Source of the DNA: Deltaproteobacteria bacterium
Lineage (GTDB): Bacteria; Myxococcota_A; Polyangia; Haliangiales; Haliangiaceae
Length of the DNA stretch: 32,995 nt
Direction of reading: 5' to 3'
Assembly (NCBI GenBank): GCA_021413675.1
Contig: JAIOQA010000426.1
Location: 1 to 32,995 of the forward strand
The position numbers and the translations under genes were made by a program. The notes beneath the pieces are model-generated. The model worked only from the letters and a program-made list of their open reading frames with translations. It made no database searches and was not told where the DNA came from. Every line of letters begins with the position of its first letter. Positions within the stretch are counted from its first letter, which is position 1. Positions 23,537-31,404 of this stretch are shown here, piece after piece.

Positions 23537-23567
23537 GTCGCGCGGGGGGGCGCTCGGCGCAACTCAC
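23533..23567. terminator. Inverted repeat holding both stop codons of convergent genes
   Basis: GTGAGT-C-GCGC (23533-23543) pairs with GCGC-A-ACTCAC (23557-23567) around a 13-base G-rich loop: a 10-bp stem with one internal mismatch. The TGA of the SEC-C gene (23534-23536) and the TGA of the hydrolase gene (complement of 23564-23566) fall at matching places in the two arms. No T-run follows, so efficient intrinsic termination is uncertain. A shared bidirectional terminator is the likely role. Confidence 0.45.
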
Positions 23568-25786
23568 GGCATGCCGTAGGCCGGGAACAGGTCGCGGTCG
23601 GGCAGCGCGCCGCCCTGCGCGTCGAGGATCTGATCGAGCGTGTCGAGCAGCGCGCCGCCGAAGCCGTGCTTCAGGCTGAGCGCGTCGAGGTTGCCCAGCG
23701 AGTCGCTGTTGGTCGCGAACACGAACTCGATGCCGTCGTCGCGCATGCGCGCCACCGCCTCGGTGGTCCCGGGCAGGTAGCCGCCGTGCTCGTAGCCGCG
23801 GCCGGTCGGTGCGTTGCAGTTGCCCCACCACGCGAGGCCGCGGCCGGTGCACCAGCCCGGCTGCAGGTCGGGGCTCACCTTGTCTCGGATCGCCCAGTAG
23901 CTGGCGTTGTCGAGCGCCCGCGCGCCGGGGCGCGCGCCGTTGAGCGAGACCATCATCCGCAGGAGCTCGAGCGGCGACGCCGCGTAGCCGCTTGCCGCGA
24001 GCAGGGCGGGATCCATCGCCCAGTCGCCGCGGTCGTTCGGTCCGTCACCCAGCACGCCCTGCAGGTCCCGGAACCGGCGAAAGTAGCGGCCTGGCCGGTT
24101 GTACGTGAACGCCTGGTAGGTCGTGAGGACGTCGGCGGCACCGGTGACGTGACCGGGCAGGACGCGGCCGACGCCGACCGGCGTGAGCAGGGTGTCGCGC
24201 ACGTACGTGGCCAGGGGCTGGCCCGTGACCGACGTGACGACCTGGCCCAGCATGTAGTAGTTCGCGTTCATGTACGTCGCGTTGGCCAGCGTGCCAGGCG
24301 CGCCCTTGAACGACGCTGTGCCCGTCGCGACGTTGTTCTGCTCGGTGGTCACCCAGGTCGCCGGGGCGGTCGCCCACTCGAAGCGGTCGTTGTCGAGATC
24401 GGTCGCGTGTTCGAGCAGGTTGCGAATCGTGATCTGGCCGAGGTGAATCGGCTGCCCGGCGGGTGGCGTGTACGGCCACAGATCGCCCCACGGGTGGGTG
24501 TCGAGCGTCAGCTTGGCGCCGGCCTTCGGCGCCGAGCGCGGCAGCACGCGGCCATCCTGGATCATCCGGAGGATCGCCGTGCCGGTGATGGTCTTGGAGA
24601 CGCTCGCGATCCGGAAGCTATCGGTCGGCTGGGTCGTGCGCGAGGTGGCGAGGTTGGCGTAGCCGTAGCCCTTCGCGTGGATCAGCTTCCCGTTCTTGAC
24701 GATCGCGAGGGTGGCGCCGGGGATGCCCTCGCGCTTCATCAGGTCGCGCACCGTGTCGTCGATCTGGTCGAGCGTGGCATTGCCGGCGTTGTCGGAGCCG
24801 CTGGTGGGGACGGGCGCGTTGTCGGCGAGGAAGCCGAAGTAGCGGACGCCGCCGCTGGTCGGGTAGGCGTTGAGCTTGGCGTAGCGGCCGCCGAAGCGCT
24901 TCGGCGCGTGGTACAGGCTGTCGTCGTTGTCGACGCCGCCGACCGGGTCGTCGATCAGCTCGCTGGCCCACCAGGTACGCTCGCCGACCGCGCGCAGCCT
25001 GGCCTCCATCACGTAGACGACATACGGGCTATCGAGCGTCCAGGGCTCGAGGGTGAGCACACGCGCGTCGTGCTGGTCGGCGAGGTTGATGGCCTGGTCG
25101 ACGGTGGCGATGCCGATCCACTGGCCTCGCTGATCGACGCCGGTGTTCTTGATCATGACGGCGCTGAACAGGTACGGGCCGTCGGCGTGGAGGTCGGTCA
25201 CGCGCCCGCCGAAGTTGTTGGCCGCCATCACCAGGCTCGCGTACGGGACGTGCAGCACGACCTGATAGTCGCGGTACTGCGCACCCGTGTTGTCGAGCCA
25301 CACGACGCCGTACCGACGTTCGCCACCGAGGGTGTACGGCGCGATGTCGACCACGCGCAGCGCGGGGTTCGCCAGCATGTTCTGGAGGTCGTTCTCGGTG
25401 GCGTACGCGTTCCAGCCCTGTCCCGTGCGCTGGTACGGGCCGCTGTTCTGCACGTAGGTGGCGGCGAAGCGCAGCGGCTGCTCCGACGCCACGTCGATCG
25501 AGGTCAGGCGGTAGCCCCATGGCATCAGGCTCGCGACCTCCGAGGCCGTGGCGCTGGCGCGCCACAGACTGTTGGTCACGACATTGAGATCGAGCTCGGG
25601 GTAGGCCAGCGGCGTGGTGCCGACCCCGACTTCCTGCTCGTCGTTGCCGAGCTCGATCGCGTCGTCGTCGGGAGCTTCTCCCGGCGGGATGCACGCGCCG
25701 AGCAACAGCGCGCCGAGCAGCGTGGCGCGCGTGACCGAGGCGCGAATAACAGGGGAGGACGGACGAGACACGGGATGCTTCGGCAT
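23564..25786 (-). CDS. Secreted serine hydrolase lipoprotein (beta-lactamase family) with BTRD1 repeats
   Basis: This is a 740-residue protein. Its signal peptide ends in the lipobox LGAC (C32). Residues about 60-330 contain tandem units such as LWRASATASEVASLMPWGYR, RYGVVWLDNTGAQ and GVRYFGFLADNA, which resemble the bacterial tandem repeat domain (BTRD1) also present in polyglycine hydrolases. Residues about 338-735 form a serine beta-lactamase/esterase fold: SVSK with nucleophile S395 and K398, YMN at 505-507, and HGG at 667-669 in place of KTG. The active site appears intact; the natural substrate (ester, peptide or beta-lactam) is unknown. The ATG at 25786 is preferred because it starts the signal peptide; a GTG at 25888 would add 34 residues. 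It is divergent from the DUF4838 gene, with a 138-bp shared gap, and convergent with the SEC-C gene. Confidence 0.87.
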   Translation of the reverse strand: MPKHPVSRPSSPVIRASVTRATLLGALLLGACIPPGEAPDDDAIELGNDEQEVGVGTTPLAYPELDLNVVTNSLWRASATASEVASLMPWGYRLTSIDVASEQPLRFAATYVQNSGPYQRTGQGWNAYATENDLQNMLANPALRVVDIAPYTLGGERRYGVVWLDNTGAQYRDYQVVLHVPYASLVMAANNFGGRVTDLHADGPYLFSAVMIKNTGVDQRGQWIGIATVDQAINLADQHDARVLTLEPWTLDSPYVVYVMEARLRAVGERTWWASELIDDPVGGVDNDDSLYHAPKRFGGRYAKLNAYPTSGGVRYFGFLADNAPVPTSGSDNAGNATLDQIDDTVRDLMKREGIPGATLAIVKNGKLIHAKGYGYANLATSRTTQPTDSFRIASVSKTITGTAILRMIQDGRVLPRSAPKAGAKLTLDTHPWGDLWPYTPPAGQPIHLGQITIRNLLEHATDLDNDRFEWATAPATWVTTEQNNVATGTASFKGAPGTLANATYMNANYYMLGQVVTSVTGQPLATYVRDTLLTPVGVGRVLPGHVTGAADVLTTYQAFTYNRPGRYFRRFRDLQGVLGDGPNDRGDWAMDPALLAASGYAASPLELLRMMVSLNGARPGARALDNASYWAIRDKVSPDLQPGWCTGRGLAWWGNCNAPTGRGYEHGGYLPGTTEAVARMRDDGIEFVFATNSDSLGNLDALSLKHGFGGALLDTLDQILDAQGGALPDRDLFPAYGMP

Positions 25787-25924
25787 TGGTCCCGCGGCAG
25801 CGTGCGCATCGCGCCAGGTGTGACGGCTCGGATCGCGCGCGGTCGATTTTGAGGTCACGTCCGGACGGGCCGCGACGATATCGGGCACGCCTCACCGCCA
25901 CTCCCTGGGGCGCAGGAGACCTCG
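25787..25924. promoter_or_regulatory. Divergent promoter region between two secreted-protein genes
   Basis: This 138-bp gap between outward-facing genes must carry the promoters of both. On the plus strand AGGAG at 25914-25918 is a good ribosome site for the ATG at 25925. I see no copy of the two-part module found farther left and no confident minus-10/minus-35 pair. Confidence 0.4.
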
Positions 25925-28900
25925 ATGCTTCGAGCGGGACTTGTCACGTTCCTTCTCTGCTCCGCGCTGGCCTGCGCGGGCCCTGACCCGGCCGCCACCA
26001 CCACCGCCGGCGCGAACCTGACCAGCGCCTGTGCTGGTCGGCGCAACGGCACGCCGTGCGACGACGGGGAGCCCTGCAATGGCCCCGAGGCTTGCCGCGC
26101 CGGGCGCTGCGTCAACCTCGGGCGCTGGGTGGCCGATGGCACCTCGTGCGCCGATGCCGACGTCTGCAATGGCGACGAGGCGTGCGCCGGCGGCGCCTGC
26201 ACGCCCGGGCTCGCGCCCGCCACGGATGACGGCGATGCCTGCACCCTCGATGGCTGCACCGCCGATCGCGGCGTGTTCCACGATCCGGTGGCCGCCTGCA
26301 CCGCCGGCGGCACCGACTTCCTGCCTGGCGGCCAGCCGCTGCCGATCGTGATCGCCGGCGCGCGCTGGGCCGACGACGGCCCGGGCGCGGCCACCTCCTT
26401 CATCACCCGCGACGCCAACACCTTCCACCTGTCGTTGCACCGGCAGGCGGCGGACCTCGCGGCGTACCTCGACCGCGCTGCGGGGCTCACCGACGGCTTC
26501 GTCGTGCAGTGCGTCGGCGAGGGATGCCCGCTCGAGCATGCTCACCCCGACGGCGCGCCCGCGATCTGGTTCGGCACGGCGAGCGACTTCGCGACCGACC
26601 CCGTCGTGGTCGCGGCGTTCCCGGACCCCACCGGTCCGGTGGCGGTGGAGGCGCGCCAGCGCTACGTCCTCACCCCGGCGAACGGCAGCTACTACGTGCT
26701 CGGGGCCACCGACCGCGCCACTGATCCCGCGCTGTGGTCGCTGCTCCGTGCGCTCGGCTATCGGCACTTCGCGCCGGGCCCGGCGTGGGAGGTGTTCCCG
26801 CAGCCGGCCGCGCTGGCCGAGGTCGCGGTCGTTCGCGACGAGACCCCGCGCGTGCTCTACCACGGCTTCCTGGTCCAGCCCGATCCGCAGTCGGGGTTCG
26901 GCCAGGAGGAATGGTTCCGCCACAACGGCGTCGGTGACGACTCGCTGCGACCGATGCAGGGCCAGGCCATCAGCGGTTCGCATCACGATCCCGCCTACCC
27001 CGCGCTGCAGGTGCTGACCGAGGTGGTCCCGCACTGGATGCCCGAGTGGCGCGTCGAGGTGTCGCGCCTGATGGCGGCGACGCGCGACTGCCACGCCACC
27101 TGCCGCGACGCCGGCGGCACCGACGTGGACTGCGCCTACGCGTGCCTGCCCACCGGCAGCGTGCCGCCGGAGACGCTCTGCGCGCCGATCTTCTCGAACG
27201 CACCGGCGGTCACCGTGCAATCCGCGGATCCGGCGGCGCAGGAGGCGATCGACGACTACTTCAGCACCCTGGCGATCGCGTTCTTTCGCGCGTACCCCGA
27301 GGCCGACACGTTCTCGCTGGAGCTGTCCGATCGCACGACGCCGGCCTGCGATGGCGCCTGCTGCGACGCGAGCTGCGCGGTGTCACCGGGCGCGGCCACG
27401 ACCGACGCCTACGTCGCGCTCGCCAACCGGGTCGCGGCGAGGGTCCGCGCCTGCGACCCGGACCTGTGCCGGTGGAACGATCCGGCGGCGCCGCGTCGCA
27501 AGTTGATCGTCACCGCGCTCTACAACATGACCGGCACGCCGCCGACCGTCGGCTTCGACGCCGACGTCGTCGCGATGGCCAACCTCGATCACGCGGACCC
27601 GCGTGCGCTCGATGTCGCCGGCCAGCAGGCCGCGACCGTTGGCTACTACGGCTACGCGTTCGTCGAGCGCGGCGTCGTCGCGGACACGCACCCGGCCAAC
27701 GCCGCCGACTACGTCGAGCACCTCGCGGCGCTCGACGCGCGGGTCGCGCCGAAGACCAACCAGTGGCTGTTCCTCGAGTCGTACCGCGCCGCGATGACCC
27801 GCATGGTGCAGTGGCAGGCGCTGTTCCAGTACACGTGGGGCGCGCCGGGCACACGCGCCGAGGCTGACGCGCTCGTCGAGGACTTCTTCACCAGCGCCTT
27901 CCCCGAGGCGACCTCGCGCGCCCGCGTGCGGCGCTTCTACGACGACCTGCGCCTGCTCGACAGCACGCCGTCCGACGAGGTGCTGGGCCGCCTGTTCTGG
28001 CACATCGCCGAGGCGCGCGCCCTGGCCGAGCAGGGTTGCTCGCCTTCGGTGTGCGGCGCGCCAGGGGACGTGCGCTACGAGCGCATGCTCGATCGCTTCG
28101 ACAGCCTGACGCTGTACGTCCACGAGCGCGCGCTCGAGTATCACCGTCTCGACGACGTGCCGCACCCCGGTGTCTGGCGCTGGGCCGACGTGCTCGACCC
28201 CGCGGCCGATCTGCTGCCGCTCGGGGAGTTCCTGGCTCGCAGTCAGGCACCCGTCGGCGCGCAGGGCGCGGCGCTGTTCGACAGCCTGGCCCAGCCCACG
28301 GTCGTCGCCGCGTACCTCGCCGCCAACCCCGGCCCGGCGGCCCCGTTCGACCGCGCCGACGTCGAGGCGATGGCGATCGCCGGGCGCAACCTCTATCCCG
28401 CCGGCTGGCTCGCGCCCGAGGGCGGCGTGCCGACGATGCCGGTGTTCTCCGACGCGCTGGTCGCGCCGCCGCCTGGCGTCCCGGTGGCGTGCGCCGACGA
28501 GGCGACCTGCGGTGACTTCGCGCCGCTGCCGGCGCAGGCCGCGACCTCGTTTCAGTACTTCGATTATCAGGTGGAGCTCGGCGACGAGCCGGTGTTCCCC
28601 AAGGTGGTGGGGCTCGGCGAGTCGCCCGGCTACTTCATCCAGGTCTGGTCGGACGCCGACGCGCGCTGGCTCGATCTGTTCGGCGGCCGCCAGGTGCGCA
28701 CCGCGCCGGCCAACTGCGTCCCGCTCGATCTCACCGCCGACGAGCTGGCCGAGGTCGCCACGCTCGCCCACCGCCGCGTGCGCCTGCGCGCCGGCTACAG
28801 CGGCAACAGCGCACCCGGCGTGTGCGAGGACGAGCTGTGGACCGCATCGCCGCGCCGTGCGGTGCGCGGGCCCCTGTCACCGCAAGCCGACGCGCAGCAC

Positions 28901-29323
28901 GCGCTCGCCACCACGGTGCAGCACTTCTTCGTGCCGCCCGGCGTCGACCATCTCGACACGTACGGCCTGGCGGGCGCGTGCCTGGTGGCGCCGAGCGGCG
29001 AGACCATCACGGTCGGCAACGCCGTCGACGGCACCTGCCGCTTCGAGGTCGGCGTGCCGTGCCCGTGCACTGGCGACGGTGAGCCGATCATCGACGCCGC
29101 GCACCGCTTCGTGCCGGGCGCCTTCCTGCGCGAGGCCGCGATCCCGCTGGATGGTGCGTCGTGGGGCATCTGGCGGCTGTACAAGACCGGCACTGCCGAG
29201 GTCATGCCGATGACCCTGCGCAACGTGCCGCCGTACTTCGCCGCACGTGCCGAGCTGCTGCCGCTGCCGGCAGAGTGCGTGACCGCTGACGGCCAAGGCG
29301 CGGTCGACCGCTGCGGGCAGTGA
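25925..29323 (+). CDS. Secreted Cys-rich DUF4838-type protein
   Basis: This is a 1132-residue protein with good AGGAG spacing before the ATG. MLRAGLVTFLLCSALACAGP is a signal peptide; the Cys17 context (SALAC) is a poor lipobox, so lipidation is uncertain. Residues 36-125 hold twelve Cys in motifs such as NGTPCDDGEPCNG and GDACTLDGCTADRG, common in myxobacterial surface proteins. The central part (about 130-760) resembles DUF4838 proteins related to alpha-glucuronidases: YYVLGATDRATDPALWSLLR and ALGYRHFAPGPAWEVFPQP, then TFSLELSDRTTPACDGACCD. The C-terminal part (about 840-1132) looks beta-rich and is unassigned. A role in glycan breakdown outside the cell is inferred from the family. It ends 45 bp from the convergent kinase gene, with no clear terminator seen. 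Confidence 0.8.
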   Translation: MLRAGLVTFLLCSALACAGPDPAATTTAGANLTSACAGRRNGTPCDDGEPCNGPEACRAGRCVNLGRWVADGTSCADADVCNGDEACAGGACTPGLAPATDDGDACTLDGCTADRGVFHDPVAACTAGGTDFLPGGQPLPIVIAGARWADDGPGAATSFITRDANTFHLSLHRQAADLAAYLDRAAGLTDGFVVQCVGEGCPLEHAHPDGAPAIWFGTASDFATDPVVVAAFPDPTGPVAVEARQRYVLTPANGSYYVLGATDRATDPALWSLLRALGYRHFAPGPAWEVFPQPAALAEVAVVRDETPRVLYHGFLVQPDPQSGFGQEEWFRHNGVGDDSLRPMQGQAISGSHHDPAYPALQVLTEVVPHWMPEWRVEVSRLMAATRDCHATCRDAGGTDVDCAYACLPTGSVPPETLCAPIFSNAPAVTVQSADPAAQEAIDDYFSTLAIAFFRAYPEADTFSLELSDRTTPACDGACCDASCAVSPGAATTDAYVALANRVAARVRACDPDLCRWNDPAAPRRKLIVTALYNMTGTPPTVGFDADVVAMANLDHADPRALDVAGQQAATVGYYGYAFVERGVVADTHPANAADYVEHLAALDARVAPKTNQWLFLESYRAAMTRMVQWQALFQYTWGAPGTRAEADALVEDFFTSAFPEATSRARVRRFYDDLRLLDSTPSDEVLGRLFWHIAEARALAEQGCSPSVCGAPGDVRYERMLDRFDSLTLYVHERALEYHRLDDVPHPGVWRWADVLDPAADLLPLGEFLARSQAPVGAQGAALFDSLAQPTVVAAYLAANPGPAAPFDRADVEAMAIAGRNLYPAGWLAPEGGVPTMPVFSDALVAPPPGVPVACADEATCGDFAPLPAQAATSFQYFDYQVELGDEPVFPKVVGLGESPGYFIQVWSDADARWLDLFGGRQVRTAPANCVPLDLTADELAEVATLAHRRVRLRAGYSGNSAPGVCEDELWTASPRRAVRGPLSPQADAQHALATTVQHFFVPPGVDHLDTYGLAGACLVAPSGETITVGNAVDGTCRFEVGVPCPCTGDGEPIIDAAHRFVPGAFLREAAIPLDGASWGIWRLYKTGTAEVMPMTLRNVPPYFAARAELLPLPAECVTADGQGAVDRCGQ

Positions 29324-29368
29324 CGAGCGCCAGGCCCCTGAACGGAGGCGTGTCAGGTCGTCGGTCGG

Positions 29369-31024
29369 TCACGCGCCGATCATCTCGCTCACCTTCGTGA
29401 GTAGCTGATTCGCGTTGATCGGCTTCTCCAGGAACGCAACCTGCGATTCAAGCCCCCCGTGAAGCCCGATGACTTCATCCGTGTAGCCCGACATGAACAG
29501 CGCCTTCATGTCGGGGCGGACCAGGCGCGCGCGCTCGGCGAGTTCACGGCCGCACATCATGGGCATCACGACATCGGTGAGGAGGAGGTCGATCTTGGAT
29601 GCGTGTCTGGCGCAGGCCTGGAGCGCTTCCGCGCCGTCGCGCGCGTCGAGGACGGTGTAGCCCGCGCGGCGGAGCAGTGACCGCGTGAGGACTCGGAGCT
29701 GGTCCTCGTCTTCCACGAGCAGCACGGTCCCGCCGCAGGCGCGCCGGGCTGCTGGCGGCGATTCCGGCGTGAGCGGTTCGACCTGGGTCCGTGGCAGATA
29801 CACCGTGAAGACCGTGCCGCGGCCGACCTCGCTGGAGACCCAGATCGTGCCGCCGCTCTGCTTCACGATCCCGTAGACGGTGGAGAGCCCGAGGCCGGTG
29901 CCTCGGCCCACGTCCTTGGTCGTGAAGAACGGCTCGAAGATCCGTGCCTGGATCTCCGCGGGGATCCCGACGCCGGTGTCGGTGATGGCGAGCATCACGT
30001 GAGCCCCTGGCTGGACACCTGCGTGGCTTGCGGCGAACGACTCGTCGAGCTCGACGTCGCGGGTCTCGATCGTCAACGTCCCGCCGCGCGGCATCGCATC
30101 GCGTGCGTTCACGATCAGGTTCATGAGGACCTGCTCGATCTGCCCGGGGTCGCACAAGACGCTGTGGTGGACGGCGTCGGGCTGGAACACGACCTCGATG
30201 TCCTCGCCGAGGAGTCGGCGGATCATGCGATGCATCCCGCCGACGAGCGCGTTCAGGTCGACGATGCGCTCGCTGAAGACCTGCCGGCGGCTGAACGCCA
30301 GGAGTTGCCGCGTCAGCTCGGCCGCGCGCTCACCGGCCTTGGCGATCTCGTCGACGTCGGCGCGAAGTGGGTCTTCCGCCGGCAGCGAGCTCGAGACCAT
30401 GGCGCTGTACCCGAGGATGATGGACAGGAGGTTGTTGAAGTCGTGCGCGATGCCGCCGGCGAGCCGGCCGACCGCCTCCATCTTCTGCGCATGGCGAAGC
30501 TGTTCTTCCGTGCCGCGGAGGGCGTGCTCGACACCCTGGCGTGCGGACTGTTCCTCCGCGAGCTCCACGCTCCATGAGCGCTGCAGCTGGGCGTGCGCTT
30601 GCCGGAGCTGCTCGGCCTGCGCCTCGAGCTCGAGCCGCGCGCCCTGGAGCGCCACATTGCTCGCGGCGAGGCGTCGACGTGAGCGGTGGAGCGCCTCGAG
30701 CACGGTGATGATCACGGCGGACTCGCCGAGGTACCCCAGGAGCAAGAACACTTCGCTGCCCGATCCCGGTGTGTGCGTGCCCCTGCCCAGCAGGCCGAGC
30801 TCGACGATCGTGGTCGAGACGAGCGCGCTCGCCACGCCGGGCCACTTCCCGCCGATCCACGCGGCCGTCGTGGTCGGCATGAGCAGAAGCACGTAGGGGT
30901 GCATCGCCAACCATGGCGCCCACGACTTCGCCAGGATGAGCATCAGCGGCGCGGCGATGGCGACGCCATAGGCGGCTGCGCGACGCGTCGTGACCCTCTC
31001 GGTGTGGAAGGCCGTGGTCGTCAT
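29369..31024 (-). CDS. Hybrid sensor histidine kinase with DUF4118-like membrane region
   Basis: This is a 551-residue membrane protein. Residues about 16-108 form a DUF4118/KdpD-like multi-helix region (GVAIAAPLMLILAKSWAPWL, LGYLGESAVIITVLEAL). A coiled coil follows at about 117-180. The kinase core has the H-box GRLAGGIAHDFNNLL with H194, N-box NLIVNARDAM, G1 DTGVGIP, F-box FFTTK and G2 GRGTGLGLSTVYG. The receiver at about 431-550 has acidic pocket E438/D439/E440, phosphoacceptor D484 (LLTDVVMP), S512/T515 and K534, so all key residues are present. The ATG at 31024 follows GAGG at five-base spacing; the frame runs open to 31405 but is not protein-like there. With no output domain, phosphate is probably passed to another protein. 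The signal is unknown. Confidence 0.9.
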   Translation of the reverse strand: MTTTAFHTERVTTRRAAAYGVAIAAPLMLILAKSWAPWLAMHPYVLLLMPTTTAAWIGGKWPGVASALVSTTIVELGLLGRGTHTPGSGSEVFLLLGYLGESAVIITVLEALHRSRRRLAASNVALQGARLELEAQAEQLRQAHAQLQRSWSVELAEEQSARQGVEHALRGTEEQLRHAQKMEAVGRLAGGIAHDFNNLLSIILGYSAMVSSSLPAEDPLRADVDEIAKAGERAAELTRQLLAFSRRQVFSERIVDLNALVGGMHRMIRRLLGEDIEVVFQPDAVHHSVLCDPGQIEQVLMNLIVNARDAMPRGGTLTIETRDVELDESFAASHAGVQPGAHVMLAITDTGVGIPAEIQARIFEPFFTTKDVGRGTGLGLSTVYGIVKQSGGTIWVSSEVGRGTVFTVYLPRTQVEPLTPESPPAARRACGGTVLLVEDEDQLRVLTRSLLRRAGYTVLDARDGAEALQACARHASKIDLLLTDVVMPMMCGRELAERARLVRPDMKALFMSGYTDEVIGLHGGLESQVAFLEKPINANQLLTKVSEMIGA

Positions 31025-31404
31025 GATCTCCTCGGGGCCGTGTCCAGGAAGGAACTCGGCCAAGCTCTGCAAGAAGGAGAGCAGCGCCGACGTGGCGCCT
31101 TGCCGCACGCGCTGCGCTGATGCGCCACATTCCGGGGCGATACGAGCGAACCGACGTGATGGGAATCGACGCCCGTTTCGCCCGCGCAGGTCGTGCGTGT
31201 GGCCGCAAGTCGCGGCGCACAAGTAGCGCGAAAAGACTGCGCTTCTGGTGCTCTTCCCTCCGCGGGCCTGGTCGATTTGCGTTGGTGGCCCATCGCAGCA
31301 CGCCTCGACGTCGCGACGTTCGTCGGCGACGTCGCCGAGCTGCTCGCGTGGCTCGAGGCATCCGCGCTCGCGCTCGCGCCGCACATGGTCTCGCAAGGAA
31401 CTCA
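31025..31404. other. Divergent intergenic region, kinase / chemoreceptor
   Basis: This 380-bp region separates two outward-facing signalling genes. It includes the perfect 12-bp palindrome ACGTCGCGACGT at 31308-31319, about 85 bp upstream of the chemoreceptor ATG, followed by related GGCGACGTCGCC at 31325-31336, also a perfect palindrome. These could be operators. Nothing that looks like a gene is seen; the overlapping open frames are compositional. Confidence 0.45.

Noticed and set aside
23666..25852. 728-residue plus-strand frame opposite the serine hydrolase
   Set aside because: Composition is Val/Ala/Arg-rich shadow sequence; the minus strand has the intact SxxK, YxN and HGG motifs.
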